The notes under the pieces: generated by a model
What the model saw: the letters and a program-made list of their open reading frames with translations, nothing else
Databases searched by the model: none
What the model was told of the DNA's origin: nothing
Shown: positions 17,060 through 25,497 of the stretch, piece by piece
Numbering within the stretch: the first letter of the stretch is position 1
Layout: each line of letters opens with the position of its first letter
Position numbers and translations under genes: made by a program
Assembly (NCBI RefSeq): GCF_003352915.1
Contig: NZ_CP022314.1
Coordinates: 2,801,072 to 2,865,071, forward strand
Source of the DNA: Arthrobacter sp. PM3
Lineage (GTDB): Bacteria > Actinomycetota > Actinomycetes > Actinomycetales > Micrococcaceae
DNA length: 64,000 bases
Direction of reading: 5' to 3'

Positions 17060-18040
17060 ATGAGCGAAATTACGGCACACGGCGAAAAGAAGCTGGTGCT
17101 GGCCGCGGGGCGGGCGCACCCTGAGCTGGCGAAGGAAATCGCGAAGGAGCTGGGCACCGAGCTGCTGCCGCTGGACGCGTACGATTTCGCCAACGGGGAA
17201 ATCTACGTTCGCGCCGGCGAAAGCGTCCGCGGCACCGACGCCTTCGTGATCCAGGCCCACCCGGCCCCGCTGAACAACTGGCTCATGGAACAGCTGATCA
17301 TGATCGATTCGCTCAAGCGGGCCTCCGCCAAGCGCATCACCGTGGTGTCCCCGTTCTACCCCTACGCCCGGCAGGACAAGAAGGGCCGCGGCCGCGAACC
17401 GATCTCCGCGCGCCTGGTCGCCGACCTCTACAAGACCGCCGGGGCCGACCGGATCATGAGCGTGGACCTGCACACTTCGCAGATCCAGGGCTTCTTCGAC
17501 GGCCCCGTGGACCACCTCATGGCCATCCCGCTCCTGGCCGACTACATCCGCACCCGCGTCGGCTCGGACAACATCACCGTCGTCTCCCCGGACACCGGCC
17601 GCGTCCGCGTCGCCGAACAGTGGGCCGAACGCCTCGGCGGCGCCCCGCTGGCGTTCGTGCACAAGAGCCGCGACCTGACGGTCCCCAACCAGGCCGTGTC
17701 CAAGACGGTCGTGGGCCAGATCGAGGGCCGCACCTGTGTACTGATCGACGACATGATCGACACCGGCGGAACCATCTCCGGCGCCGTCCAGGTGCTCAAG
17801 AACGCCGGCGCCAAGGATGTCATCATCGCCGCGACGCACGCCGTGTTCTCCGACCCGGCGGCCCGCCGGCTGTCCGAGTCCGGTGCCCGCGAGGTCGTGG
17901 TGACCAACACGCTGCCGATCTCCGCGGACAAGCGCTTCCCGCAGCTGACGGTGCTGTCCATCGCGCCGCTGATCGCGCGCGCCGTCCGTGAAGTGTTCGA
18001 CGACGGCTCCGTCACCAGCCTGTTCGACGGCCAGGCCTGA
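17060..18040 (+). CDS. prs: Ribose-phosphate pyrophosphokinase
   Basis: This 326-aa enzyme transfers pyrophosphate from ATP to ribose-5-phosphate, making PRPP for nucleotide, His and Trp synthesis. Signature segments are SPFYPYARQDKKGRGREPIS near 97-116, the metal site VDLHTSQIQGFF, the flexible KSRD loop, and the PRPP loop VLIDDMIDTGGT near 231-242. ATG 17060 follows AGAGGG in the glmU tail; the frame is open upstream inside glmU but that is not coding. It ends before a hairpin terminator. Confidence 0.96.
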   Translation: MSEITAHGEKKLVLAAGRAHPELAKEIAKELGTELLPLDAYDFANGEIYVRAGESVRGTDAFVIQAHPAPLNNWLMEQLIMIDSLKRASAKRITVVSPFYPYARQDKKGRGREPISARLVADLYKTAGADRIMSVDLHTSQIQGFFDGPVDHLMAIPLLADYIRTRVGSDNITVVSPDTGRVRVAEQWAERLGGAPLAFVHKSRDLTVPNQAVSKTVVGQIEGRTCVLIDDMIDTGGTISGAVQVLKNAGAKDVIIAATHAVFSDPAARRLSESGAREVVVTNTLPISADKRFPQLTVLSIAPLIARAVREVFDDGSVTSLFDGQA

Positions 18041-18043
18041 TCC

Positions 18044-18071
18044 CTGCCCGTCCCGCGCTGCCCGTCCCGCG
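18044..18071. repeat. 14-bp tandem duplication after prs
   Basis: CTGCCCGTCCCGCG occurs twice without a gap (18044-18057 and 18058-18071). It lies between the prs stop and its terminator. Confidence 0.6.
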
Positions 18072-18079
18072 CTGCCGGT

Positions 18080-18104
18080 GGGCCCGGTTTCAGAAACCTG
18101 GCCC
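18080..18104 (+). terminator. Terminator of glmU-prs
   Basis: GGGCCCGGTTTC and GAAACCTGGCCC form a 12-bp stem with one mismatch and a very tight loop, 40 bases after the prs stop. Confidence 0.6.
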
Positions 18105-18323
18105 GCCGCTGGTAGGGTTGTACCGAAACCTTGGCGAGGGAGAGCGCCGGTAAGCCGTATACATACTGTATACACGGCCGCCGGGCTGCTGGTCTCCGTT
18201 ATCGACTGGGTCTGAATCTCCTTCTGAAGGGCAGCTGCACGGCAGCCCGGCGTTGAAGGTCGCAAACAGACCTCCGCCCTTGCTGACCACCGTTTAGCTT
18301 GAAATGCCACGAGGAGTTACCCC
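18105..18323 (+). promoter_or_regulatory. Promoter and structured leader of rplY
   Basis: A stretch at 18156-18180 with two GTATAC palindromes separated by 5 bases (GTATAC ATACT GTATAC) marks a probable control region. Downstream, AAGGGC (18227-18232) can pair with GCCCTT (18276-18281), enclosing a hairpin AGGTC/GACCT (18257-18273). The latter loop is GCAAACA. Ribosomal-protein leaders often fold like this for feedback control, but I could not match a named family. Confidence 0.4.
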
Positions 18324-18941
18324 ATGTCTGAGCAGAAGCTCGCAGCAGAAGTCCGCACCGAATTCGGCAAGGGCTACGCCCGCCGCGCCCGCATGGCCAA
18401 CCTGATCCCGGCCGTCATCTACGGCCACGGCGCCGAGCCGATCCACATCACCCTGCCGGCGAAGGCCACCACCCTGGCGGTCCGCGTCCCCAACGCCCTG
18501 CTCACCCTGGACATCAACGGTGAACAGCACCTGGCCCTGGTCAAGGACATCCAGCGCAACCCGATCAAGCAGATCGTCGAGCACCTGGACCTCCTGACCG
18601 TCCGCACCGGCGAGAAGGTCACCGTTGACGTCCCCGTCCACGTGACCGGCGAAGCCGCCCCGGGCACCGTCCAGAACCTCGAACTGACGGTTGTTTCCGT
18701 CGAAGCCGAGGCAACCCACCTGCCGACCGCCATCGAGGTCAGCATCGAAGGCCGCGGCGCCGGCGAGCACGTCCACGCCTCCGACCTCGTCCTGCCGAAG
18801 GGCGTTGCCCTGCTGGCCGACCCCGAGGCCCTGGTTGTCAACATCTCCGAGGCTGTCGAAATCGTCGAAGAGGGCGAAGAAGCCGGCGAGGAAGCCGCTG
18901 AGGCTCCCGCCGCCGCGGAATCCGAAGCAGCAGCCGAGTAA
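18324..18941 (+). CDS. rplY: 50S ribosomal protein L25/Ctc (long form)
   Basis: This 205-aa protein is the Ctc-type L25, binding 5S rRNA. The N-terminal L25 domain (about 1-92) includes EFGKGYARRARMANLIPAVI and VKDIQRNPIKQIVEHLDLL. The TL5-like C-terminal beta domain (about 98-180) is followed by a very acidic Glu/Ala-rich tail, usual in actinobacteria. Start ATG lies 8 bases after GAGGAG. A long leader suggests regulated expression. Confidence 0.93.
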   Translation: MSEQKLAAEVRTEFGKGYARRARMANLIPAVIYGHGAEPIHITLPAKATTLAVRVPNALLTLDINGEQHLALVKDIQRNPIKQIVEHLDLLTVRTGEKVTVDVPVHVTGEAAPGTVQNLELTVVSVEAEATHLPTAIEVSIEGRGAGEHVHASDLVLPKGVALLADPEALVVNISEAVEIVEEGEEAGEEAAEAPAAAESEAAAE

Positions 18942-18960
18942 TTTCTGCGCATTCACCGGT

Positions 18961-18985
18961 GGCCGGGTCCCTGAGGGGCCCGGCC
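18961..18985 (+). terminator. Terminator of rplY
   Basis: GGCCGGGTCCC and GGGGCCCGGCC form an 11-bp stem with one mismatch, 20 bases after the rplY stop. Confidence 0.55.
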
Positions 18986-19054
18986 GCCGTCGTCTGACGA
19001 CCCGTTCCGCCCTGCGCGTCCCGCCCCGACCCGGGCCTACCGAAGGACTGATCC

Positions 19055-19642
19055 ATGACCGACACCTGGCTGATCGTAGGCCTTGGCAATCCCGGACCCG
19101 AGTACAGCCACAACCGGCATAACGTCGGCCAGATGGTCCTGGACGAGCTCGCCGCGCGCGCCGGGGGCGGCTTCAAATCACACAAATCCCGTGCCCAGGT
19201 CCTCGAAGGCCGCCTGGGTATCGGCGGGCCCCGGGTGGTGCTGGCCAAGCCGCTTTGCTATATGAACGTCTCCGGCGGCCCGGTCTCGGCGCTGGCACAG
19301 TTCTACGGGATCGACCCCGCCCACGTCATCGCCGTCCACGACGAGATCGACATTCCCTTCGACACCGTGAAGCTGAAGCTCGGCGGCGGGGAAGGCGGCC
19401 ACAACGGGCTGCGCGACATCTCCAAGGCCCTGGCCACCAAGGACTACCTGCGCGTGCGGGTGGGCGTCGGACGTCCGCCGGGCCGGATGGACACCGCCGA
19501 CTTCGTCCTGCGTGATTTTTCCGCCCCGGAGAAGAAGGACCTGCCCTTCCTCATCGATTCAGCCGCCGACGCCGTCGAGCTTCTGGTCAAGGACGGCCTG
19601 CTCGCGGCCCAGCAGAAGTTCCACCCCGCCAAAGCGCAGTGA
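19055..19642 (+). CDS. pth: Peptidyl-tRNA hydrolase
   Basis: This 195-aa enzyme releases peptides from prematurely dissociated peptidyl-tRNA. The hallmarks are [18 protein letters not shown] (about 8-25, with catalytic His), [13 protein letters not shown] with the conserved Asn, VHDEIDIPF, and [12 protein letters not shown]. Start ATG follows AAGGA. Location behind rplY is common in bacteria. It ends 183 bases before the first LAL regulator. Confidence 0.96.
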   Translation: MTDTWLIVGLGNPGPEYSHNRHNVGQMVLDELAARAGGGFKSHKSRAQVLEGRLGIGGPRVVLAKPLCYMNVSGGPVSALAQFYGIDPAHVIAVHDEIDIPFDTVKLKLGGGEGGHNGLRDISKALATKDYLRVRVGVGRPPGRMDTADFVLRDFSAPEKKDLPFLIDSAADAVELLVKDGLLAAQQKFHPAKAQ

Positions 19643-19825
19643 ACCCGCCACAACCCGGTAAACAGGGCCCGGACCCCACCAAGATGTCCGAATAATGGGT
19701 TTCCGTTCCAAGAATCCGGCATTCCGGTTATGATCTGTCTACTCTCACGTCGGGGGATAGGGATACGCTACTTCTAAGTGGGCAGTCTGGGGTTGCTGTC
19801 TACAAAGCGGTACGAAGGAAACTAC
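19643..19825 (+). promoter_or_regulatory. Promoter region of the first LAL regulator pair
   Basis: This 183-base gap has lower GC than its surroundings. TACGCT (19764-19769) inside ACGCTACT fits an actinobacterial -10 box, giving a leader of about 50 bases. The same eight bases ACGCTACT recur upstream of the small ORF and sugar transferase (31019-31026). No clear -35 was found. Confidence 0.4.
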
Positions 19826-22570
19826 ATGTCGAGGGATTCGCTGGGCTGGGGGAATGTTTCCACTACATTGGCACCCGCCGAAGAAGAACATGCCGCCGGT
19901 CCGGTCGCGAGGCACGGATGGTCCGGCCTGGCACGCAGCGCCGACGCCGAGCGCGTCCGGACGGAACTGCTGGCGCAGGACCGGATGGGCGTCGTTATCA
20001 CCGGCGACCGCGGTGTCGGCAAGACGCTGGTCGGCCGGACTGCCCTCGCGGGATTCGGCCCCGAGGTCTACACCATCCAGCTCCGGAGTTCAGGACCCGG
20101 GACGGCCACGCCCTACGGCTGCCTCGCTTTCACCCTGGCGCGGCTCCCGCAGAGCTCCCTGGGCTCGCCGACAGCCATCCTGCACGGCATCACCTCACTG
20201 ATCCGCGACGACGCGGCCGGCCGTCAGTGCGTTATCCTGCTCGACAACGCGGGGGCGCTGGATGAACTGAGCACCGGTGTCCTGCTGAACCTGCTGCAGA
20301 CCCGCACCGCCCGGCTCATCGCGACGGCCCAGCGCACCACGGACCTTCCGCCGGACTTCTACTGGCTCATCACCTCCGGCCAGCTTGCCGAGGTGCGGCT
20401 GGCAAACCTGACCGAACTTGAAACGCTGGAGGTCCTCCAGTCGGCCCTCGGCCACCGCGTCTCGACCGCCCTGGCAAGCCAGCTGCACCAGCTGGTCGGC
20501 GGCAGCCCGACCCTCCTGCAGGCCGTCGTGTCCGAACAGATCGAACGCGGCAACCTCGTCCTGTCCGGGTCCGTCTGGACCCTGGTGGACGAGGTTGTAC
20601 TGGACGGACGGACCGCGCTGGAAGATATCGTCCGGGCCAGGTACGCCCGGGAGACACCTGAGGCGCGGGAAGTCATCGATGTCCTCTCCTGCGCACGCAC
20701 GCTCCCGCTGTCCCGGCTCGCCAGGATGTACAGCCCCGGCGTCATTGCCGACATGGAGGAAGCCGGCCAGATCGTCGTCGACCGCACGGACCGGCACCTG
20801 GTCACCCTCGGCGACCGCTACCTGGGCGACATCGTCCGCAACTGGCTGAGCGTTGAACGCCGCCTGGAACTCCGGGACAAGGTCCCCGGGCACCAGAAAC
20901 ATGAACTGGACGAGCTGACCGTCGAGGACCTGCTGGCGTACGCGGCGTGGACCCACGACTGCCACGCCCAGCTCGCCCCTGCCCACGCACTGGCGGCAGC
21001 CAGTGCCGCCGTCAAGCTCTTCGACCCGAAATTCGCCCTCAAATGCGCCGGCAGCCTGTCGCCGTCGGATACCGAGTGGGCCGCCGGCCAGCTCCAAAAA
21101 TCGGCGGCCTATCTCCAGCTCGGCCTGCCCCTGCAGGCGATGTCCGCGCTGGACGATGTCTCCGAGCAGCAGGTCAGGGACCTCACAGCCGAAGGCTTTG
21201 CCGACTTCATTGCCGCGAAGGCCGACTGCATGGCCTGGCTGGAGGATCGTTCCGGCAAGGTCCCCGAACTCCTCCGGCAGGCCAGGGTGCGGCTCCAGGA
21301 GCTCAGCCTGGACGAGCCGCCGGCCGACCCCGCCGCGCTGTCCCGGGCCGGGCTGGGCCTGGACCTGTGCGAGTTCAACTACCTGTCCTTCATCGGGGAC
21401 TACGAGCCCATGATGGAGCGGCTCACCACGGCGGCCACGACCGACATCCCGGGCGCCGATCCCGCGCACCGGCTCCGGTCCGCCATCATCCTGATGGAGG
21501 CCCTGTCCATGACGGGCCGGGAGCTGGATGCGAAGAAACTCATGCGCGAGGTCGGCGGCCAGCTGGGCGAATGGTCCCACGTGCCGCGCTTCCGTGAAAA
21601 CTTCGCCTGGCGTTCCTACAACGTCCTGCTCCTGTCCGGCCTGTGGCGCCAGGCCATCGACATGCTCAAGGACGCCAGCGGCCGGGCCGGGCACGGGCTG
21701 CATTCGGGCAGCGCCGCCACCGACCTCGCCGTCGGGCTTGCCTACGTGTATGCCGGCCGCGGCTACATGGCGCTGGACCCGCTGTTGGCCGCCATCGCCC
21801 AGCTGGAGGTCCGGGCGAGCCTGCAGTCCCTGCGCCAGGCCTACGCAGCGACCGCCTTTGCGTATGCCCAGACCGGCAACTCCGTCCAGGCCACCATCTA
21901 CCTGGACCGCGCCCGCTCGGCCGATGGCCCGGCCCGGTTCACGGTGAGCAGCTCGACGGAGTTCTGCATGGACATGGCCTCGCGGTGGCTCGGCGACCCC
22001 GAGGCCAAAGACCGGCTGGTGCGGTCCGCGGAGGCGCATTTCCGGAAGGGGCGCTACACCCTGGCCGGCATCTGCATGCTCGGAGCCACAGTCAACGGAA
22101 CAGCCAAGGACTTCATCTTCATGGAGGAGATCGCCGGGCTGAGGCAGGGCCCGCTGTCCGAACTGTCCCGCACGGTCGCCGTCGGCAGCCGGAAGAAGGA
22201 TGCCGCGGTGATGCTCGAAGCCGCCGAACAGGCCGCGGCACTGGAGCTGGACGCCGTCCAGGCCCGCTGCGCGGCGCTCGCGTTCGACTTCGCCAAGGGC
22301 GCCGGACTGACCGCCAGCGCCAACGCCGCATACAGCATGCTCGAAAGCCTCTCGGAGTCGGTTCCGATGCTGCCCGTCATGCCCCGGAACAAGGGGCCGC
22401 TGCTCACCGACCGGGAGCGGCAGATCGCCGCCCTGGCCGGAAACGGGGTCTCGAACAAGGACATCGCCCTGGAAGTCGGCATTTCGGTCAGAACAGTGGA
22501 GGGACACCTGTACCAGGTGTTTACGAAGCTCGGCGTATCTTCGCGAAGTGATCTGCTTGGACTCATCTAG
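19826..22570 (+). CDS. LuxR-family regulator with STAND-type ATPase (LAL type), copy 1
   Basis: This 914-aa protein is a large ATP-dependent regulator of the LAL/MalT kind: N-terminal ATPase, helical repeat sensor and LuxR DNA-binding domain. Walker A is GDRGVGKT (60-67) and Walker B VILLDNA (136-142). The middle 350-840 is TPR-like and helical. The last 65 residues hold the LuxR helix-turn-helix, LTDRERQIAALAGNG then SVRTVEGHLYQVFTKLG. ATG 19826 follows GAAGGA and is preferred over GTG 19778. The next LAL gene overlaps its end by 23 bases. The inducer and target genes are unknown. Confidence 0.85.
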   Translation: MSRDSLGWGNVSTTLAPAEEEHAAGPVARHGWSGLARSADAERVRTELLAQDRMGVVITGDRGVGKTLVGRTALAGFGPEVYTIQLRSSGPGTATPYGCLAFTLARLPQSSLGSPTAILHGITSLIRDDAAGRQCVILLDNAGALDELSTGVLLNLLQTRTARLIATAQRTTDLPPDFYWLITSGQLAEVRLANLTELETLEVLQSALGHRVSTALASQLHQLVGGSPTLLQAVVSEQIERGNLVLSGSVWTLVDEVVLDGRTALEDIVRARYARETPEAREVIDVLSCARTLPLSRLARMYSPGVIADMEEAGQIVVDRTDRHLVTLGDRYLGDIVRNWLSVERRLELRDKVPGHQKHELDELTVEDLLAYAAWTHDCHAQLAPAHALAAASAAVKLFDPKFALKCAGSLSPSDTEWAAGQLQKSAAYLQLGLPLQAMSALDDVSEQQVRDLTAEGFADFIAAKADCMAWLEDRSGKVPELLRQARVRLQELSLDEPPADPAALSRAGLGLDLCEFNYLSFIGDYEPMMERLTTAATTDIPGADPAHRLRSAIILMEALSMTGRELDAKKLMREVGGQLGEWSHVPRFRENFAWRSYNVLLLSGLWRQAIDMLKDASGRAGHGLHSGSAATDLAVGLAYVYAGRGYMALDPLLAAIAQLEVRASLQSLRQAYAATAFAYAQTGNSVQATIYLDRARSADGPARFTVSSSTEFCMDMASRWLGDPEAKDRLVRSAEAHFRKGRYTLAGICMLGATVNGTAKDFIFMEEIAGLRQGPLSELSRTVAVGSRKKDAAVMLEAAEQAAALELDAVQARCAALAFDFAKGAGLTASANAAYSMLESLSESVPMLPVMPRNKGPLLTDRERQIAALAGNGVSNKDIALEVGISVRTVEGHLYQVFTKLGVSSRSDLLGLI

Positions 22571-25250
22571 GGGCACGGCGGGGCCCCCCGGCACCGAGGC
22601 TAACCACGCCTTGACCGGGAGGTCTGAAGATTTGAAGTCGGCCGTCGAGTCGCTTCAGGGCGGCAGCCACGTGGCCGTGTTCGTCCTCGGCGACAGCGGG
22701 ACGGGGAAGTCCAGGCTCATCGAAGCCGTGGTGGCCGAGCTCGCCGCCGAAGTGACACCGGTGCGGATCCACGGCAGCGCGTCCCTGACGAATGTCCCCT
22801 ACGGTGTCCTGGGGCCCTTCATCGTCGGGTTGCCGGTCCAGGACGCGACATCGCAGCTGGCCGTGCTGCGCACCCTGTGGTCGCATTTGGAAGAAGAGAA
22901 ACGGGCCACCCAGAAGCCGCTCCTGCTCATCGTCGACGACGCCCACGACCTCGACGAGGCGACGGCGGGCATCCTGGCGGAGCTGGCCGCGGCCGGCTGG
23001 GCGAAACTGCTCGTGGGAGCGGCGGCCCGCCCGGGGCTGCCGGAGCCGCTCCTGCAGCTGTGGTTCGAAGGCATCGCCGAGCGGCATGACCTCCGGCCGC
23101 TGACCCTCGCGCAGACCACCGAAATGCTCGAAGGCGAGCTCGGCGCGCAAGTCCTGCCCAACGTCGCTGAGATCCTCTGGGAGGCTTCCGGCGGGAACCC
23201 GATGCTCCTCAACGGGCTCCTCGACGACGCCCGGAAGGACGGGACGCTGCTCCGGCAGAACGGCGTCTGGCTCTTCACCCGGCACCTGAACAGCCACGGC
23301 GACCGGCTGACCGACGTCGTGCGCCGCCAGCTGCTGCTCCGCTCGCCGGAAGAACGACAGGCGCTGAACCTGGTGGCGCTGGCCGAGCCGGTCGCCCGGG
23401 ACCTGATCGAGTCCGTCGCCGGCGAAGCGGCCGTGGAATCGCTGATCGAGAGCGAACTGATCCGGGTGAGCGACTCGCCGCCCGGCGAACTTCGGCTGTG
23501 GCATACCGTGTACGGCGACACCCTCCGGAACCTGATCTCGCCGGCGCGGAGCCTGCAGCTGAGGCAGAGCCTGCTGCGGCGCATGGACAGCGAACCAACG
23601 TCCGCCGAAGGACTGCTGCGCCATGTGAGCTGGTCGATCGAATGCGGGGCCGAAGTCGAGGACCGGCAGCTCCTGCGGGCCGCGGTGCTCGCCAGCCGGC
23701 TCTACGAGGACGAACTCGCCCGCAAGGCCGCGGGCCTGGTCAAGGACCCGGACCTGCAGATGGCGGCCCGTGCCGTGATCGCGCGGACCCGCTACAACTC
23801 CTCCGACTACGTTGCGGCATGGGAAATCCTCGACGCCGATTTCGGCCAGGGCAACACGCTGCCCAGCCTGCTGGCCGGCTCACTGCTCTGGGCCGCGGTC
23901 ATGTCCGCGCTCGGACATGAACCGGACGAGATCATGAAACGGGCCCGGACGCTGCAGCATGCCGGCGAGCGTCTGGCCGAGGCCCGGCCGGACACCGCGC
24001 AGGACGTCCTCGCCGCCGTCGCCGAACGACTGGACACCATGGAAGCCATGGTGCTGGCCATCGCAGGCGACTACACCAAGGCACCCGCGGACGCGGAGCT
24101 GCCGCCGCCGGCGAACAACCTCCAGGCGGCCTTCCGGCTGACCCTCGACGCGGAGCGGCTCCTGGCCGCCGGCAAGGGCCTGAGCTCGTTTGCCGTGATG
24201 TCCCAGGCCGTGGAAGCTGCCGGGACCGACCACGACGAGCTGTACTTCCTCACGGATTTCCTCGTGGTCCGATCGGCTGCCGCGGCGGTCCAGGCCGGAG
24301 ACTGGCAGGCAGCCGAAACCCTCCTGGCCGGTTTCGTCGCCGGGTCCGGGCCGAGCCTGATCTCTTTCGGCGGGGGAGTCCACGCCGCCCACGGCATCAT
24401 CCTGCTGTACCAGGGCAAAGCCGCCCAGGCACTTCACACCCTGGGTGCCGCGCTCGAAGCGCTGCGCCTGACCGACCCCCAGCAGCTGTTCGCCCTCACG
24501 GCGGCCATGGCCTTCGCCGCCGCCGCGGAAGTCGGCGCCCAGACCAAAGCCGAACTGTTCCTCGCCGACTACGAGACCGCCCCGGCGGCGTTGCCGCGTT
24601 ACATGCGCTCCCTCGCCGCGATGGCCGTGGTCTACGGCAAGGCCCGGCTCGGGAACTACCCCGGTGCGATCGAGGAACTGAAACGGCTCGGACGCCCCGA
24701 TCAGGCGACGGACACGGCCGGCCTCGAACTCGACGCGCTGGCCCTGTGCCTGGCGCTGGGGGACACGGACGCGGCCCCGCGGCTGCTGGAACTGCAGCCC
24801 GGGCTCGAAGGTCCGAGGGCTGCCGCGATCTGCGCCTACGCGGCGGCCATCAGCACGGACAATGCCGCGGACCACCTGGACGCTGCGAAGACGTGTGAAG
24901 CCGCCGAGCTGTGGACCTTCGCCGCGCTTGCCTATGACGCAGCGGCGCACGCCTACCGGGCCGCGGGCGACACCCTGCGCGAGCGCATGGCCAACTCCCA
25001 GCGCAGGAGGTGCCTGGACCGGGCGGATGATCTTCCCGGCGAGGACACGGCCAAGAGTGACGACTCGCTGGGCATCCTGACGCGCCGCGAACGCGACATT
25101 GTGGCGCTCGCGGTGCGGGGCCTGACCGACCGGCAGATCGCCGCCGAACTGCAGGTGTCCGTGCGCACGGTTGAGGGCCACCTCTACCGCAGCTACGCCA
25201 AGCTGAACGTGAAGGGCCGCGAACAGCTCCCCGGGATCGGCCCCCGCTAG
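22548..25250 (+). CDS. LuxR-family regulator with STAND-type ATPase (LAL type), copy 2
   Basis: This 900-aa protein has the same plan as copy 1. LTGRSEDLKSAVESL (22-36) is the usual LAL lead-in, Walker A is GDSGTGKS (48-55), Walker B LLLIVDDAHDLDE. A long helical middle follows, then a LuxR domain at the end, LTRRERDIVALAVRG and SVRTVEGHLYRSYAKLN. The GTG at 22548 lies inside copy 1, which suggests translational coupling. A TTG at 22632 with GGGAGG upstream is an alternative, but would remove the conserved lead-in. Its DNA-recognition helix is nearly identical to that of copies 1 and 3. Confidence 0.84.
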   Translation: MICLDSSRGTAGPPGTEANHALTGRSEDLKSAVESLQGGSHVAVFVLGDSGTGKSRLIEAVVAELAAEVTPVRIHGSASLTNVPYGVLGPFIVGLPVQDATSQLAVLRTLWSHLEEEKRATQKPLLLIVDDAHDLDEATAGILAELAAAGWAKLLVGAAARPGLPEPLLQLWFEGIAERHDLRPLTLAQTTEMLEGELGAQVLPNVAEILWEASGGNPMLLNGLLDDARKDGTLLRQNGVWLFTRHLNSHGDRLTDVVRRQLLLRSPEERQALNLVALAEPVARDLIESVAGEAAVESLIESELIRVSDSPPGELRLWHTVYGDTLRNLISPARSLQLRQSLLRRMDSEPTSAEGLLRHVSWSIECGAEVEDRQLLRAAVLASRLYEDELARKAAGLVKDPDLQMAARAVIARTRYNSSDYVAAWEILDADFGQGNTLPSLLAGSLLWAAVMSALGHEPDEIMKRARTLQHAGERLAEARPDTAQDVLAAVAERLDTMEAMVLAIAGDYTKAPADAELPPPANNLQAAFRLTLDAERLLAAGKGLSSFAVMSQAVEAAGTDHDELYFLTDFLVVRSAAAAVQAGDWQAAETLLAGFVAGSGPSLISFGGGVHAAHGIILLYQGKAAQALHTLGAALEALRLTDPQQLFALTAAMAFAAAAEVGAQTKAELFLADYETAPAALPRYMRSLAAMAVVYGKARLGNYPGAIEELKRLGRPDQATDTAGLELDALALCLALGDTDAAPRLLELQPGLEGPRAAAICAYAAAISTDNAADHLDAAKTCEAAELWTFAALAYDAAAHAYRAAGDTLRERMANSQRRRCLDRADDLPGEDTAKSDDSLGILTRRERDIVALAVRGLTDRQIAAELQVSVRTVEGHLYRSYAKLNVKGREQLPGIGPR

Positions 25251-25497
25251 GTTCCGCAGCCGCATGTGGCGGGCCGTATTCCGGGCTTCCGGGAGGACAC
25301 GGCCGGGGACACCTGAAACCGGTTTTCCGACTACTTGGTTTCGACCCCGCAGCCGTGCCGGTCCAACTGAGTACAGGTACGTAGAGGGGGCCGAATACTC
25401 GCCCGGTATTCGAGTACTACTTACGCATACGGAAAATTCGCGCGGTCAATACCGTAGATGTATCACCGCTCACACTTTGACTGCGAAGGTCTCTCAT
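25251..25497 (+). promoter_or_regulatory. Promoter region of the second LAL pair, with inverted repeat
   Basis: This 247-base gap becomes AT-richer towards its end. CGAATAC (25392-25398) and GTATTCG (25406-25412) form a perfect 7-bp inverted repeat with a 7-base spacer, a possible operator. The flanking GTACTACTTACGCATAC (25414-25430) resembles the minus strand of 30971-30987. The leader would be about 60 bases. Confidence 0.4.
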
